Made by a program: the position numbers and the translations under genes. From RYN-230 sp963713815 (lineage in GTDB: Bacteria > Actinomycetota > Actinomycetes > Streptosporangiales > Streptosporangiaceae): DNA of 64,000 nucleotides. Below, piece after piece: positions 1-8,725 of this stretch. The DNA lies in NCBI GenBank assembly GCA_963713815.1, contig CAVQNH010000029.1:1-64000 (forward strand). Direction: 5' to 3'. The stretch's first letter is position 1; each line of letters begins with the position of its first letter. The notes beneath the pieces are model-generated. The model saw only the letters and a list, made by a program, of their open reading frames with translations. It was not told the origin of the DNA and ran no database searches.

Positions 1-399
1 GTGATCCTGGCCGGCTACGCCGACCGGATGGACGTGTTCTTCCGGTCCAACCCCGGGATGGCCTCCCGGGTCGCGCACCACATCGACTTCCCGGACTTCA
101 GCCTGGACGAGCTGACGCAGATCGCCGGGCTGATGCTGGACCGGGAGCAGTACCAGCTGACCGGGCCGGCCCGGTCAGCGTTTGCCGAGTACGTGGGACT
201 GCGGATGACGCAGCCCCGGTTCGCCAACGCGCGCAGCATCCGCAACGCCATCGACCGGATGCGGCTGCGCCAGGCCCGGCGGCTGGTCGCGGCGGGCGGC
301 ACCATCGGCCGGGACTCCCTCATCGAGATCAGCGAGACCGACGTCCGCGCCAGCCGCGTCTTCGGCGATCAGGCCCCGGACCCGGCGGATAACCGCTGA
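1..399 (+). CDS. AAA+ ATPase of the CbbX/SpoVK type, C-terminal part only
   Basis: The first 132 codons read as the end of an AAA+ ATPase module. The opening stretch VILAGYADRMD, followed by SNPGMASR and IDFPDFS, matches the strand, sensor and arginine-finger region of the CbbX/SpoVK/EccA-type AAA family. It continues into the small helical lid domain with a conserved ARSIRNAIDRM segment. The GTG at base 1 is internal; the Walker A and B parts lie upstream of the window. Members of this family act as ring-forming remodellers (Rubisco activase CbbX, type VII secretion EccA). Which role applies here cannot be judged without the N-terminus. The stop is TGA at 397-399, and the next gene converges on it from the other strand 10 bases later. 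Confidence 0.8.
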   Translation: MILAGYADRMDVFFRSNPGMASRVAHHIDFPDFSLDELTQIAGLMLDREQYQLTGPARSAFAEYVGLRMTQPRFANARSIRNAIDRMRLRQARRLVAAGGTIGRDSLIEISETDVRASRVFGDQAPDPADNR

Positions 400-409
400 C
401 CCGGGCGGA

Positions 410-1477
410 TCAGGCCGTGTGGCCACCCAGCTGCTCTGCCACCCAGTCCGCCGTGAGGTAGCGGTGGAAAGGCGCCAGGTTGGCGCAGCCATGGTTGCCT
501 TCCTCCAGCAGCAGCAACTCGGCCGGCCCGCTGGCCTCCTTGACCAGGCGGGCAGAGTGCTCCCACGGGATAAGGCGGTCCCGCTTACCGGTCACCGCCA
601 GCAGCGGGCAGCGGATCAGTTCCGCCCGGCCTTCCATGCTGAGCTTGGCCGCGGCTGCCCGGGCCGAAGCCATGTCCGGCGTCTTGGACCGGACCCGGAA
701 CGCCTCCTGGGTGAGCACCGGGCGGCTGTCCCAGCCGTCGGCGAACGTGTATGGCCCGGCCAGCGCGACACACGCTTTTACCCGGTCGTCGCCGCTCGCC
801 ACCCGGGGCGAGTAGTAGCCGCCGAGGCTCACCCCCCACACGCCGATCCGTCCCGCATCCAGGCCGGGCTCGGCCACGAGCCGGTCGATGATGGCCGCGC
901 CGGGGACCTCCCAGTCACCGCGGATGGCCAGGTCGTACTCGGCCTCGCCCTGGCCGGGGCCGTCCACGCTGAAGGTGGCGACACCCCGCTCCAGGAAAAG
1001 CTCCTCGGTGGAGCGCAGCTCCTCTTTCGTTGAGTCCAGTCCCGGGATCATGAGTATCACCGGGTGCGGTCCCTCTCCGCCCGGCCGGCGCAAGATGCCG
1101 ACCAGGTGCGATCCCTCGAACGGGATCTCGATCCGCTGGCCGGGCGGATCGAGGTAGGGCAGCGCGTCGTCCAGGCACCGCACCGCCGCCATGTGCGCCG
1201 TGCGCATCTGGTCCAGGTCATCGACGAACAGGAACTTGGCGAAGTGGTAGTAGACCGCCGCCTGGGACAGGTGCGCTCCCGCGGACCTGTCCCGTCCGGC
1301 GGCCAGGGCGTCCCGGCCGAGTTGCTCGTGCTCGGCAGCCACGGCGCTCCACGCCGAGCACCAGTCGGACCAGCGCTCCAGACCGCTCGTGATCCGCTCG
1401 AAGTCACCCGCAGTGACCCCGTTCATGGTGAAACGCGGGGCCCAGTGGGAGATGGCCGCCGTCAGTCGCTCGTCCAC
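410..1477 (-). CDS. alpha/beta hydrolase, 2,6-dihydroxypseudooxynicotine hydrolase-like (paralogue 1)
   Basis: A 355-residue protein with a helical N-terminal region of about 120 residues followed by an alpha/beta-hydrolase core. This is the architecture of 2,6-dihydroxypseudooxynicotine hydrolase, a C-C bond hydrolase of nicotine breakdown. Visible catalytic residues are the nucleophile Ser217 in GVSLGG, Asp300 in GKRDRLIPW and His329 in EGNHG. As far as I recall, these positions coincide with the triad of the characterised enzyme. The acidic residue that enzyme also needs (Glu248) is not at that position; an Asp sits at 247. The GTG start is chosen because AAGGAGG lies 6-7 bases upstream (1484-1490 region). 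Two more paralogues occur at 5614-6672 and 18320-19410. The substrate is unknown; cleavage of a 1,3-dicarbonyl-like C-C bond is inferred from the family. Confidence 0.85.
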   Translation of the reverse strand: MDERLTAAISHWAPRFTMNGVTAGDFERITSGLERWSDWCSAWSAVAAEHEQLGRDALAAGRDRSAGAHLSQAAVYYHFAKFLFVDDLDQMRTAHMAAVRCLDDALPYLDPPGQRIEIPFEGSHLVGILRRPGGEGPHPVILMIPGLDSTKEELRSTEELFLERGVATFSVDGPGQGEAEYDLAIRGDWEVPGAAIIDRLVAEPGLDAGRIGVWGVSLGGYYSPRVASGDDRVKACVALAGPYTFADGWDSRPVLTQEAFRVRSKTPDMASARAAAAKLSMEGRAELIRCPLLAVTGKRDRLIPWEHSARLVKEASGPAELLLLEEGNHGCANLAPFHRYLTADWVAEQLGGHTA

Positions 1478-1491
1478 GCAGCCTCCTTGGC

Positions 1492-1505
1492 TGAAAATTG
1501 GTTCA
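1492..1505. promoter_or_regulatory. inverted repeat TGAA-N6-TTCA upstream of hydrolase 1
   Basis: TGAAAATTGGTTCA lies immediately upstream of the ribosome binding site of the hydrolase that starts at 1477. It is an AT-rich dyad in a very GC-rich intergenic region. It has the same 14-base length as the TGCAA-N4-TTGCA sites of this island and keeps TG.AA and T.CA, so it may be a diverged copy or an unrelated operator. Confidence 0.3.
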
Positions 1506-1683
1506 GGGCAGCTCGTAGTTACCCTGCGGTCACCCGCTGGCCACCGTGCGTGAGTGGCGCAGAAAGCACCCGGCCGGCGGCAGAAGTGCGGGCGGGGCCA
1601 GTCCCGTGCCGGGACCTCGCGGAGCGGCTCACAGTGCTAGCCCAGATGTTCGCGTGCCCCAGGAAACCGCGCACCGACCGCTC

Positions 1684-1704
1684 GCCCGGGCCTGCGGCCC
1701 GGGC
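1684..1704 (-). terminator. hairpin downstream of the quinone oxidoreductase gene
   Basis: A perfect 9-bp stem (GCCCGGGCC / GGCCCGGGC) with a 3-base loop lies 24 bases past the stop of the minus-strand gene ending at 1728. There is no clear T tract, as is common for terminators in high-GC actinobacteria. Confidence 0.5.
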
Positions 1705-1727
1705 TCGCTCGCCGGTCTGGGGCACGC

Positions 1728-2696
1728 TCACAGTGCGAGCACCATCTTGCCGCGCGCGGCCCTAGCCTCGAACGTTCGATGCGCGTCCGCCACCTCCTGG
1801 ACCGGGAAGACCGCGCTCACGCCGAGGTCGACTGCCCCGGAGGCGACCAGCCCGACCGCCTCCTCCAGTACCGGCCGCAGCAGCTCCGGTGAGTGCGCGG
1901 ACAGCCCGCCGCCCGAGAAGCCGAGGTATCCCACGCACCGGGCGCGCATCCACTCAGCGTCCGGGACGACTTCGGGCTCGGCCGAGATGTTGCTGTAGCT
2001 GACCAGCCGGCCGAACGGGGCCAGGAGCCCGAACGACCGGGCGCGCAGATCGCCCCCCACGGGGTCGAGTATCACGTCCACCCCGCCGGGGGCGATCTCA
2101 CGCGCCCGCGCGTCGAAGTCGGCGTAGTCGTAGACCGCCGCGTAGCCGTGCTGGCACGCGTACTCGGCCTTGCTCGCGTCCCCCGCGGTGCCGAGCAACG
2201 GGCGCAGCCCGAGCCGCGGAGCCAGCTGTCCCGCGACGGTGCCGACCCCGCCGGACGCGCCGTGCAGCAAGACCAGCTCGTCTGGCCGGACCCGCGCCAC
2301 ACGCGTGAGCAGCATGAGCACCACCGGGACGGTGACCAGTACCCCGGCCGACTCCGGCCGACCGGCCAGGCTGTCGGGCAGCGGCACAGTGAAAATCTCG
2401 CTGGCCAGCGCCACCTCGGCGTAGCCGTGTCCTCGGGTGAAGGCCGCAACCGGCTGGCCCGGGCGCAGCGTGGTCACCCCGCTGCCGACCTCGCGCACAG
2501 TGCCTGACACTTCCACGCCGGGCACGAATGGGGGAACCCCCAGGCCGTGCCCCATCCGGTTGCGCACGTCCGTGTAGTTGACGCCGGCGAACTCCACCGC
2601 CACCGACACCTGGCCGGGGCCCGGGCGGGGTTCGGGGATGTCACGGACGGCCAGCACCTCCGGCCCGCCGAACCGGGGAACAACAACGGCCCGCAT
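1728..2696 (-). CDS. quinone oxidoreductase / zinc-free MDR family dehydrogenase
   Basis: A 322-residue medium-chain dehydrogenase/reductase. It shows the GroES-like N-terminal fold with FAGVNYTDVRNR, the nucleotide-binding motif HGASGGVGTVAGQLA near residue 145 and a closing segment ARGKMVLAL. This matches NADPH:quinone oxidoreductase (QOR) relatives. The Cys/His zinc ligands of alcohol dehydrogenases are missing, as usual in the QOR branch. It probably reduces a quinone or alpha,beta-unsaturated carbonyl with NADPH in the cytosol. It is transcribed divergently from the FAD oxidoreductase at 2937. The shared 240-bp intergenic region contains one TGCAA-N4-TTGCA palindrome, which could control both. 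A hairpin follows its stop. Confidence 0.85.
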   Translation of the reverse strand: MRAVVVPRFGGPEVLAVRDIPEPRPGPGQVSVAVEFAGVNYTDVRNRMGHGLGVPPFVPGVEVSGTVREVGSGVTTLRPGQPVAAFTRGHGYAEVALASEIFTVPLPDSLAGRPESAGVLVTVPVVLMLLTRVARVRPDELVLLHGASGGVGTVAGQLAPRLGLRPLLGTAGDASKAEYACQHGYAAVYDYADFDARAREIAPGGVDVILDPVGGDLRARSFGLLAPFGRLVSYSNISAEPEVVPDAEWMRARCVGYLGFSGGGLSAHSPELLRPVLEEAVGLVASGAVDLGVSAVFPVQEVADAHRTFEARAARGKMVLAL

Positions 2697-2846
2697 CGTC
2701 GGTCCTCTCCTCGCCCGGCGCTCGGCCGGCGCCCCACCGGCGCCGGCTGATCGCTCGGCCTGACCACCGGAGCGCGCGGCGCCCGGCCTGAGCCGAGCGA
2801 GATTTACTTGCCTGGCCTAAGCATCTTGCGCAGCCTAAGCGCGGGA

Positions 2847-2860
2847 TGCAATGGTTTGCA
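2847..2860. promoter_or_regulatory. palindromic operator TGCAA-N4-TTGCA, copy A
   Basis: TGCAATGGTTTGCA lies in the divergent region between the quinone oxidoreductase (start 2696) and the FAD oxidoreductase (start 2937), about 76 bases before the latter. The 5-bp arms are perfect. It is one of six similar sites in the catabolic island. Confidence 0.55.
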
Positions 2861-2936
2861 AGAGAACGTGACCTGGGCGTGGAAATGCCCCGGCTCACGG
2901 ACGGGCCTGGCGGCCGACTGGGCGGTGAGGAGAGCC

Positions 2937-4704
2937 ATGGACGCGAGCGCGGACATCGTGGTAGCGGGCGCGGGCCACAACAGCCTGATCGCCGCCTGTT
3001 ATCTGGCCAAGGCAGGCTATCGGTGCCTCGTTCTCGACGCCCGGCACATTCCCGGTGGCGGGGCGGCCACCGAGGATCTGCTGCTGCCCGGAATCGGCAT
3101 TGACACCTGCTCGACCGGGCACACCCTGATCCGGAGTAACCCGCGTGCTGGTCCACGACGAGCTGGGGCTGGTGGCCGACTACGGTCTGCGGTACATCGA
3201 CCCCGACCCTGTCGCGCACGTCGCTTTCCCCGACGGCGAGCACTTCACGATGTGGCTGGACCCCGAGCGCACGGTAGCGGAGATCGCCCGGTTCTCCGCG
3301 GCCGACGCGGCCGCCTACCGGCGCCTGCTCGACGAGTATGACCAGGTCAAGTCGATCTTCACCGAATCGCAGTTCACCCCCATCGGGTTCGGGGCCACGC
3401 TGGACCAGCGCCTCGCCGAGCATCCCGCAGGCCGGATCTGGCAGCGTCGCCGTGCCCTGTCCGCCTGGGACATCATCCGGCACGAGTTCACCAGCCGTCA
3501 CGTCCGGGCCTTCATGCTGTGGATGGCGTTCCAGACCAACCAGGCGGTCGACGTGCCGGGGTCCGGGCTGCTCGCCTACTCGCTGATCTACGGCCGCCAG
3601 CAGCGCAGCTGGTCGATCCTGTCCGGCGGTTCCGGCCGCCTGACCGACGCCCTGGTGGGCTACCTGGAGCAGCACGGCGGCACCGTGCTGTGCGACAAGC
3701 CCGTCACCGGGCTGCTGCTGGATCAGGGCCGCTGCGTCGGCGTGCGGACGGCCGACGGGGAGGAGTACCGGGCCGGCACGGCGGTGATGTCGACCATCCA
3801 CATCAAGCACCTGCGGGACATGGCGCCGCGCGAGTCGTGGCCGGAGGAGTTTCACTACGGAGTCGATACCTACGACGTGGGCATCCCGGGTTTCGGCAGC
3901 TACCTGGCCACGACCGAGCCGCCGACCTTCGCCACCGCGGACGGCCCGGTGACGGCGGTGTCCGCCGGGGTCGTGGGATGGCCTGAGGACGTGGTCAAGC
4001 TGGGGATCGACCTGCGGGCAGGCCGGTTCGTCACCGAGGTGCCGTGGCTGCTGGTGGCGACGCCCACCCTGGTTGACCCGGGCCGCGCCCCCGAGGGTCA
4101 GCACACCGTCAAGCTGCTGAGCCAGCAGGTGTACGAGCTGCCCAGCGGGATGGGCGACTGGGACACGGTCAAGGAACAGCACGCTGACCGGCAGCTTGAC
4201 TACCTGCGGCGGTTCACGCCCGGTTTCACCGACGACAAGATCCTGGCCCGCATGGTGAAATCCCCGGCTGACTACGAGACGCTGAACCCGCATATGGTGC
4301 ACGGCGCCTTCCACGGCGGCGATCGTGGCCTGGCCTTCAGCGGAGCAGCCCGCCCCGTGCCTGGCTGGGCGTCGCACCGGATGCCCATCCGGGGGCTGTA
4401 CCAGACCGGCGGGTTGACGCACCCGGGCGGATCGATCACCGGCGGCCCGGGGCGGAACGCCGCCATTGTCCTGCTGCACGACCTCGGGCATGACCCGGCG
4501 GACGTGATGAGTGCGCAGGCCTCGCTCGCCCGGCCGGCTGCTGCCGCTGGTGAAGGGAGGCCCGGGCCTTCGGGGCCGGGCCAGCACAAACCCGCTGCGG
4601 CAGGCCTGCTGACTGGCCTAGCCGGCCGCGACGGCGGCCCGGTTCGACGGGCAGGCCGGCCGCCTCCAGATCAGCTGCCAGGGCCGCCAGGTCAGCGGGG
4701 CTGA
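2937..4704 (+). pseudogene. phytoene-desaturase-like FAD oxidoreductase, frame broken near 3144
   Basis: The start is ATG 2937, with GGTGAGGAGA just upstream. Residues 1-68 hold the FAD dinucleotide-binding motif VVAGAGHNSLIAACYLAKAG and end in IRSNP. The protein then continues one base out of phase from 3145 with LVHDELGLVADYGL and about 440 more residues, including the C-terminal FAD-contacting segment GGLTHPGGSITGGPGRNAA. One extra base in CCGCG around 3141-3145 explains the break. With one base removed this is a full-length member of the NAD(P)/FAD oxidoreductase group related to phytoene desaturase and pyridine-nucleotide-disulfide-like dehydrogenases. Its last 65 codons run past a hairpin and overlap the convergent aldolase gene. 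The true stop is therefore probably earlier, near TGA 4505-4510 in another frame. The role in the island is likely oxidation of a pathway intermediate; the substrate is unknown. Confidence 0.7.
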
Positions 4705-5614
4705 CCTGGCCCAGCGGCGGCCGCACCGGTCCGCCGGACATTCCGAGCAACCCGGCCCAGGCCTTGATGTAGGGCACCGGATGGCCGCGGCGGCGGGCCT
4801 CCTCGCCATGCAGCCACTTGGCCGCCGCCGCCCGCACTGGCTCCAGGGTGGCGGCTACTTCAGCCGCCTTCTCCATGTCCCCGGCCAGGGCCAGTTCGGT
4901 GTAGTCCCGCATGGGCCGCCATCCGGGCACCTGGTACAGATACGGCGCGGCCGACGACATGAAGACCCGCTGGCCCTGGTCACGCATGTTCTCCAGCCAG
5001 GTTCCCTCGTTCGGCTCGCACACCAGGATGCGGTCGCCCACGCGCTTCAGCACCTCAAGGTAGCGAGCGTGATCATGCCCGACCTTGATGCCGCACACGT
5101 TGGGGATATCGGTCAGCCGGTCGATCAGGTCCAGCGAGAGGCTTACCTGCGCGAACCGGGTGTCGAACAACCAGACGCCGATGCCAGCGTGGGCGCAGAC
5201 GCGGGCGAACCACTGATACAGGCCATCATCGTCCGCCGCGGGGTAATAGGGATTGATCACCACGACGAAGTCCGCGCCCGCCTGCTGCGCATGCCGGGTC
5301 AGCTCGATGGTCTCGTCCGCACTGTGATGACCGGTATGGGCGATGACCTGGCATTTTCCGGCAGCTTCGCTGATCACGGCCTCGACTACCTGCCGCCGCT
5401 CGGTGCCGGTCAGGGCCCAGAATTCGCTCATCACCCCCGCGCAGAACACGCCATCAACGGCGAGGTCGCCGGTCAGCCGGGCCATATCGCGGCGCAGCGC
5501 CGGGAGGTCCAGCCCGCCGTCCGTGCCGAACGGCACGGTGCCGGCTGCCCACACGCCCCGGAAACGCTCACGGGCGGCCTGCTTGGCTTGATCCGGCGCA
5601 TAATCCATGGCCAT
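4436..5614 (-). CDS. dihydrodipicolinate synthase family aldolase/lyase
   Basis: The first 330 residues form a DapA/NAL-type TIM barrel. The catalytic tyrosine region INPYYP is near residue 147 and the Schiff-base lysine is in CGIKVGH near residue 205. The canonical GTTGE loop is altered to GVMSE, so the substrate is probably not pyruvate plus aspartate semialdehyde. Family members split or form C-C bonds with 2-oxo acids. The start ATG 5614 overlaps the stop of the upstream hydrolase by one base (TGATG), with GGGAGGA in front. After GLPVEP the reading runs into about 60 low-complexity residues antisense to the FAD oxidoreductase. The normal end is probably near TAG 4618-4620 in another frame. 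It belongs to the minus-strand run hydrolase 2 - aldolase downstream of the acyl-CoA-dehydrogenase-like gene. Confidence 0.75.
   Translation of the reverse strand: MAMDYAPDQAKQAARERFRGVWAAGTVPFGTDGGLDLPALRRDMARLTGDLAVDGVFCAGVMSEFWALTGTERRQVVEAVISEAAGKCQVIAHTGHHSADETIELTRHAQQAGADFVVVINPYYPAADDDGLYQWFARVCAHAGIGVWLFDTRFAQVSLSLDLIDRLTDIPNVCGIKVGHDHARYLEVLKRVGDRILVCEPNEGTWLENMRDQGQRVFMSSAAPYLYQVPGWRPMRDYTELALAGDMEKAAEVAATLEPVRAAAAKWLHGEEARRRGHPVPYIKAWAGLLGMSGGPVRPPLGQVSPADLAALAADLEAAGLPVEPGRRRGRLGQSAGLPQRVCAGPAPKARASLHQRQQPAGRARPAHSSRPPGHARGRAAGQWRRSAPGRR
4559..4582. terminator. bidirectional hairpin with TTCG loop between convergent genes
   Basis: GGCCCGGGCC-TTCG-GGGCCGGGCC forms a GC-rich stem (one mismatch or bulge) closed by a stable TTCG tetraloop. 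It sits inside the apparent overlap of the FAD oxidoreductase and the aldolase, where a bidirectional terminator would be expected if both genes actually ended on either side of it. Confidence 0.55.
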
Positions 5615-6672
5615 CAGCGCGTCCTCCCCGCGGCCAGGGTTTCGGCCAGCCAGTCGGCCACCAAGGGCCGGGCCTTGTAGTAGATGTTGTTCAGGATGTG
5701 CACGCCGTCGTCGAACACGACATTGGTCACCGGGCCGCCGTATTCGGCCGCGATCCGCTGGCCGTGCTCCGGCGGCGAGCCCGTGTCCAGGCCGCCGTAC
5801 ACCTGCAGCAGCGGCGCTGTCGCGCGGCCGGCCACGCCAGCCAGCGTGATGGACTCCATCATGGCGGCGGGTTCGGGTCCGAGGTGCTGGTACTGGCCGG
5901 TCTTCAGCAGCGGCGGCATGTGCTCGAACCGGCCGGCTGGGGTGTACCAGCTCGAGATCGACGCCACCGCGCCGACCCGGTCGTCGATCGCGGCCGCGCG
6001 GATGGAGAACAGGCCGCCGTAGGAGATGCCGCCGACGGCGAGCCGGCTGGTGTCCAGGTCGTCGCGGCCGGCCAGGCTGTCGATGACCGCCTGGATCACG
6101 TGCTCGTAGTCCGGGCGCAGCGGGGCGTCGATGCTCACCATTCCCTGGCCTGGTCCGTCGAAGGCGGCAAAGGCCAGGCCGCGGGCGACGATGTAGTCAC
6201 CCAGGTTATACAGCTCTTCTTTGACCGAGTCCCCGCCCGGGAACATGATCACCAGCGGAGGGCGGGTCACCCCGGCCGGTATCCGCAGGTAGCCAGGCAG
6301 GGTCAGGTTCTCGAACGGGACTTCCAGGATGCTCATGGGCGGGTCGAGCAGCGGCGCCGCCTGCTGCCAGACGGCGGCCGTGGCCTTCAGCGCGGCCCGG
6401 TACTGATCCTGGTCGTGGCTGAACATGAAGCTTGCCCAGTGATAGAACAGCCCGGCCCGCAGGTAGGCGTCACCCGCGGTCAGCCGCCGGCCTGCTGCGA
6501 GCGCGGCGTCGCCCCGTTCGATGTGCGAGCGGGCCTGGGCGCTCCAGGCGCCGCACCACTGCTCGTAGTCGGTGATTTCCTGCCTGAGCTGCTCGAACTC
6601 CCAGGGAGAGACGTAGTTGGACAAGATCCGCCAGGTGAAGCGCTCGTACATCGTTTCGAGCCGGTCGTCCAT
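5614..6672 (-). CDS. alpha/beta hydrolase, 2,6-dihydroxypseudooxynicotine hydrolase-like (paralogue 2)
   Basis: This 352-residue protein has the same helical cap plus alpha/beta-hydrolase layout as the gene at 410-1477. The nucleophile Ser217 lies in GGISYGG, a probable Asp296 in VYGGLDTGSP and His325 in DGVHILNN. The oxyanion-side motif FPGGDSVKEEL corresponds to IPGLDSTKEEL of paralogue 1. Glu250 is near the position of the essential glutamate of the nicotine-pathway enzyme. Divergence from paralogue 1 is large, so distinct substrates or successive steps are likely. It sits 12 bases after the acyl-CoA-dehydrogenase-like gene and overlaps the aldolase start by one base, so co-transcription is likely. 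Confidence 0.85.
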   Translation of the reverse strand: MDDRLETMYERFTWRILSNYVSPWEFEQLRQEITDYEQWCGAWSAQARSHIERGDAALAAGRRLTAGDAYLRAGLFYHWASFMFSHDQDQYRAALKATAAVWQQAAPLLDPPMSILEVPFENLTLPGYLRIPAGVTRPPLVIMFPGGDSVKEELYNLGDYIVARGLAFAAFDGPGQGMVSIDAPLRPDYEHVIQAVIDSLAGRDDLDTSRLAVGGISYGGLFSIRAAAIDDRVGAVASISSWYTPAGRFEHMPPLLKTGQYQHLGPEPAAMMESITLAGVAGRATAPLLQVYGGLDTGSPPEHGQRIAAEYGGPVTNVVFDDGVHILNNIYYKARPLVADWLAETLAAGRTR

Positions 6673-6684
6673 GGAGTTCTCCGA

Positions 6685-7938
6685 TCAGGGGTGCTGAGCT
6701 GCGGGCACGGGGGCGGTGGGGAGGGTGTCGGGCGGGCTTTCTTCTGGCTGGCCGGCCAGCCGGGCCCGGGCCTGCTGCTCGCCAATGCGCAGGGTCATCA
6801 AGGCGCTCGTCCCGTTGCCGTGGGTGAGTGTCAGGGCGTCGCGGACCAGCTTTTCCGCCGGATTGCCGGTCATGATCCCCCGGCCGCCGAACAGGAACAT
6901 GGCTTTCTGGGTCACCTCGATGGCCACCTCGGCCGCGTGCACCCGCACGCCCCACGACAGCTGCGGGTGGAAGGCGGGTGACCAGGAGTACTCCCAGGCG
7001 GTGCGCATCAGGTAGCTGTGCGCCGCGTCGAGCAGCAGTTTCATCCGGCCCAGATCGTGGGCTACCAGTTGATGGCGGTAGATCGGGACGCCGCCCTGCA
7101 CGCGGTCCAGTGACCAGTCCAGCGCCGCCTCGTAGGCGGCCCTGGCCACCCCCAAGGACATGGCCGCGTTGGTGATGTTCGCCGCGGTGAGGCCGCGCTC
7201 GGCGGCCTCATATCCCTCACCGACCGCGGTGACAGCATGATCGGCGGGGACCCGGCAATCCTCGAAGAAGATGTCAGCCTGCAGCGAGCCGCGCTGGCCG
7301 AGCTTGTGGTAGACCGGCCCGGTCGTGACCCCCGGCGCGCTCGATGGCACGGCGATCATCGTCGCTCCCTGGCGCACGCCCACCGTGGCGTCGGTGCGGC
7401 CGAGCACGAAGATGAGCGTCGCGATCGGGGCGTTGGTGATCATGAGTTTGTGGCCGTTCAGCACCCACTCGCCGGCGTCGAGCCGTGCGCTCGTCATCGC
7501 GCCGTGACCGGGAGCGTCGTAGGGCAGCGCGTTGTCTGACCCGGACTGCGGCTCGGTACTCGCGCTGGCGGGGACGAACCTCTCGTCCTCGGCGATCCCC
7601 CGGACGATCAGGTCACGTACCGGCCGGGACAGCCGGGGCACCAGCCGGGCGAACCGCCAGTAGTGCCGGAAGAAGTAGGCGGCCGCGATGTCACCCGCCG
7701 CCAGCTCCTCTGCGACCAGGCACTGGGTCACCATGTCCGCGTTCAGGCCGCCGAGGTCACGAGGCAGCGGGAGCGCCTTGAGCCCGAGCGCCGAGCCTTC
7801 GCGCATCAGGTCGAAAGGAAAGTCCTCGGCACTGTCCAGCTGATCCAGGCGGGCGGCCGCCGGCCGGATGACCCGTTCGGCATAATCCCTCGTCTGCTCG
7901 ACCAGGCGCTGCTGGTCTCCGGTCAGGTCAAAGTCCAT
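6685..7938 (-). CDS. acyl-CoA dehydrogenase-like flavoprotein
   Basis: A 417-residue member of the acyl-CoA dehydrogenase fold: helical N-terminal domain, middle beta domain with the FAD-binding stretch LNGHKLMITNAP, and C-terminal four-helix bundle with FGGRGIMTGNPAEKLVRDA. In short/medium-chain enzymes the catalytic base is Glu in a Y-E-G-T motif. Here the corresponding segment reads HGNGTS, so that Glu is absent. It may use a base elsewhere (as isovaleryl-CoA dehydrogenase does) or act as a flavin monooxygenase or oxidase, as some members of this fold do. It lies between the liv importer genes and hydrolase 2 on the same strand, consistent with a role in degrading the imported compound. 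Confidence 0.8.
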   Translation of the reverse strand: MDFDLTGDQQRLVEQTRDYAERVIRPAAARLDQLDSAEDFPFDLMREGSALGLKALPLPRDLGGLNADMVTQCLVAEELAAGDIAAAYFFRHYWRFARLVPRLSRPVRDLIVRGIAEDERFVPASASTEPQSGSDNALPYDAPGHGAMTSARLDAGEWVLNGHKLMITNAPIATLIFVLGRTDATVGVRQGATMIAVPSSAPGVTTGPVYHKLGQRGSLQADIFFEDCRVPADHAVTAVGEGYEAAERGLTAANITNAAMSLGVARAAYEAALDWSLDRVQGGVPIYRHQLVAHDLGRMKLLLDAAHSYLMRTAWEYSWSPAFHPQLSWGVRVHAAEVAIEVTQKAMFLFGGRGIMTGNPAEKLVRDALTLTHGNGTSALMTLRIGEQQARARLAGQPEESPPDTLPTAPVPAAQHP

Positions 7939-7965
7939 CAGTCAGCTTCCGTCCGGGGCCTTCCC

Positions 7966-8724
7966 TCACTGGGCTTTCTCTTGCGCCGCCCCCTCGTCGG
8001 TGACGCCGCTTTCCTCGATCGTTCCGCCGAGGTAGAGCGCGCGCATCTGCGGATTGGCCAGGACCTCGGCGCCCGTGCCCTCCAGCCTGACCCGGCCCGC
8101 TTCCATCACCACGCCGTGCGTGGCGAGTTCCAGGCCCGCCCGCACGTTCTGCTCGACCAGCAGGATGCTCCGCCCGGTATGGGCCATCTCCCTGACACTG
8201 TCGTACATGGCCGCGGCCGCGCGCGGCTCGAGTCCCATCGACGGCTCGTCCAGCACGACCAGGGCCGGATCGAGCATCAGCGCCCGGGCCAGCTCCACCA
8301 TCCGTTGCTGGCCGCCGGAAAGCTGGCCGGCCCGTTCTCCGGCGCGCTCCGCGACGATCGGGAACTGCTCGCTCACCCCATCCAGGCGGCGCCGCAGCAG
8401 GGCCTGGTCCTTGATCAGGTAACCGCCGATCTCCACGTTCTGCCGCACGGTCAGATCAGGGAACAGGTTCCGCGACTGCATGACCTGGACGATGCCGGCC
8501 TCGAGCACCCGCCGGGGCGAAGTTCCGCCGATCGGCGCATCCCGGAAGGTGATGGTGCCGAGCCGGGGCCGTATCAGACCGCTGACCACCTTGAGCAAGG
8601 TGGACTTCCCGGCGCCGTTGGGGCCGACCACGCAGGTGATTGAGCCCTCGGCCACGGTGAGATCCACCCCCCGCAGCACGTCTCCCCCGCCGTAGCCGGC
8701 GAACAGCCCGGCGATGGTCAGCAT
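7966..8724 (-). CDS. livF: branched-chain-type ABC transporter ATPase LivF
   Basis: An ABC ATPase of about 252 residues with Walker A GPNGAGKST, signature LSGGQQR and Walker B LVVLDEPSMGL. The Q-loop context QSRNLFPDLTV is typical of LivF. ATG 8724 is preferred over an upstream in-frame ATG because it starts two bases from the livG stop and gives the normal family N-terminus MLTIAGL. It energises the LivH/LivM pore together with LivG. The C-terminus carries a short acidic/Gln tail. Its gene order K-H-M-G-F and tight spacing mark it as the last transporter gene of the operon. Confidence 0.9.
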   Translation of the reverse strand: MLTIAGLFAGYGGGDVLRGVDLTVAEGSITCVVGPNGAGKSTLLKVVSGLIRPRLGTITFRDAPIGGTSPRRVLEAGIVQVMQSRNLFPDLTVRQNVEIGGYLIKDQALLRRRLDGVSEQFPIVAERAGERAGQLSGGQQRMVELARALMLDPALVVLDEPSMGLEPRAAAAMYDSVREMAHTGRSILLVEQNVRAGLELATHGVVMEAGRVRLEGTGAEVLANPQMRALYLGGTIEESGVTDEGAAQEKAQ

Positions 8725-8725
8725 G

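Noticed and set aside
3138..3147. Programmed ribosomal frameshift in the FAD oxidoreductase
   Set aside because: No slippery heptamer or rare-codon hungry site is visible, and similar one-base breaks occur in many unrelated genes; indel error is simpler.
2641..4587. 648-codon open frame on the minus strand
   Set aside because: Antisense to the FAD oxidoreductase; low-complexity translation with no start signal or domain.
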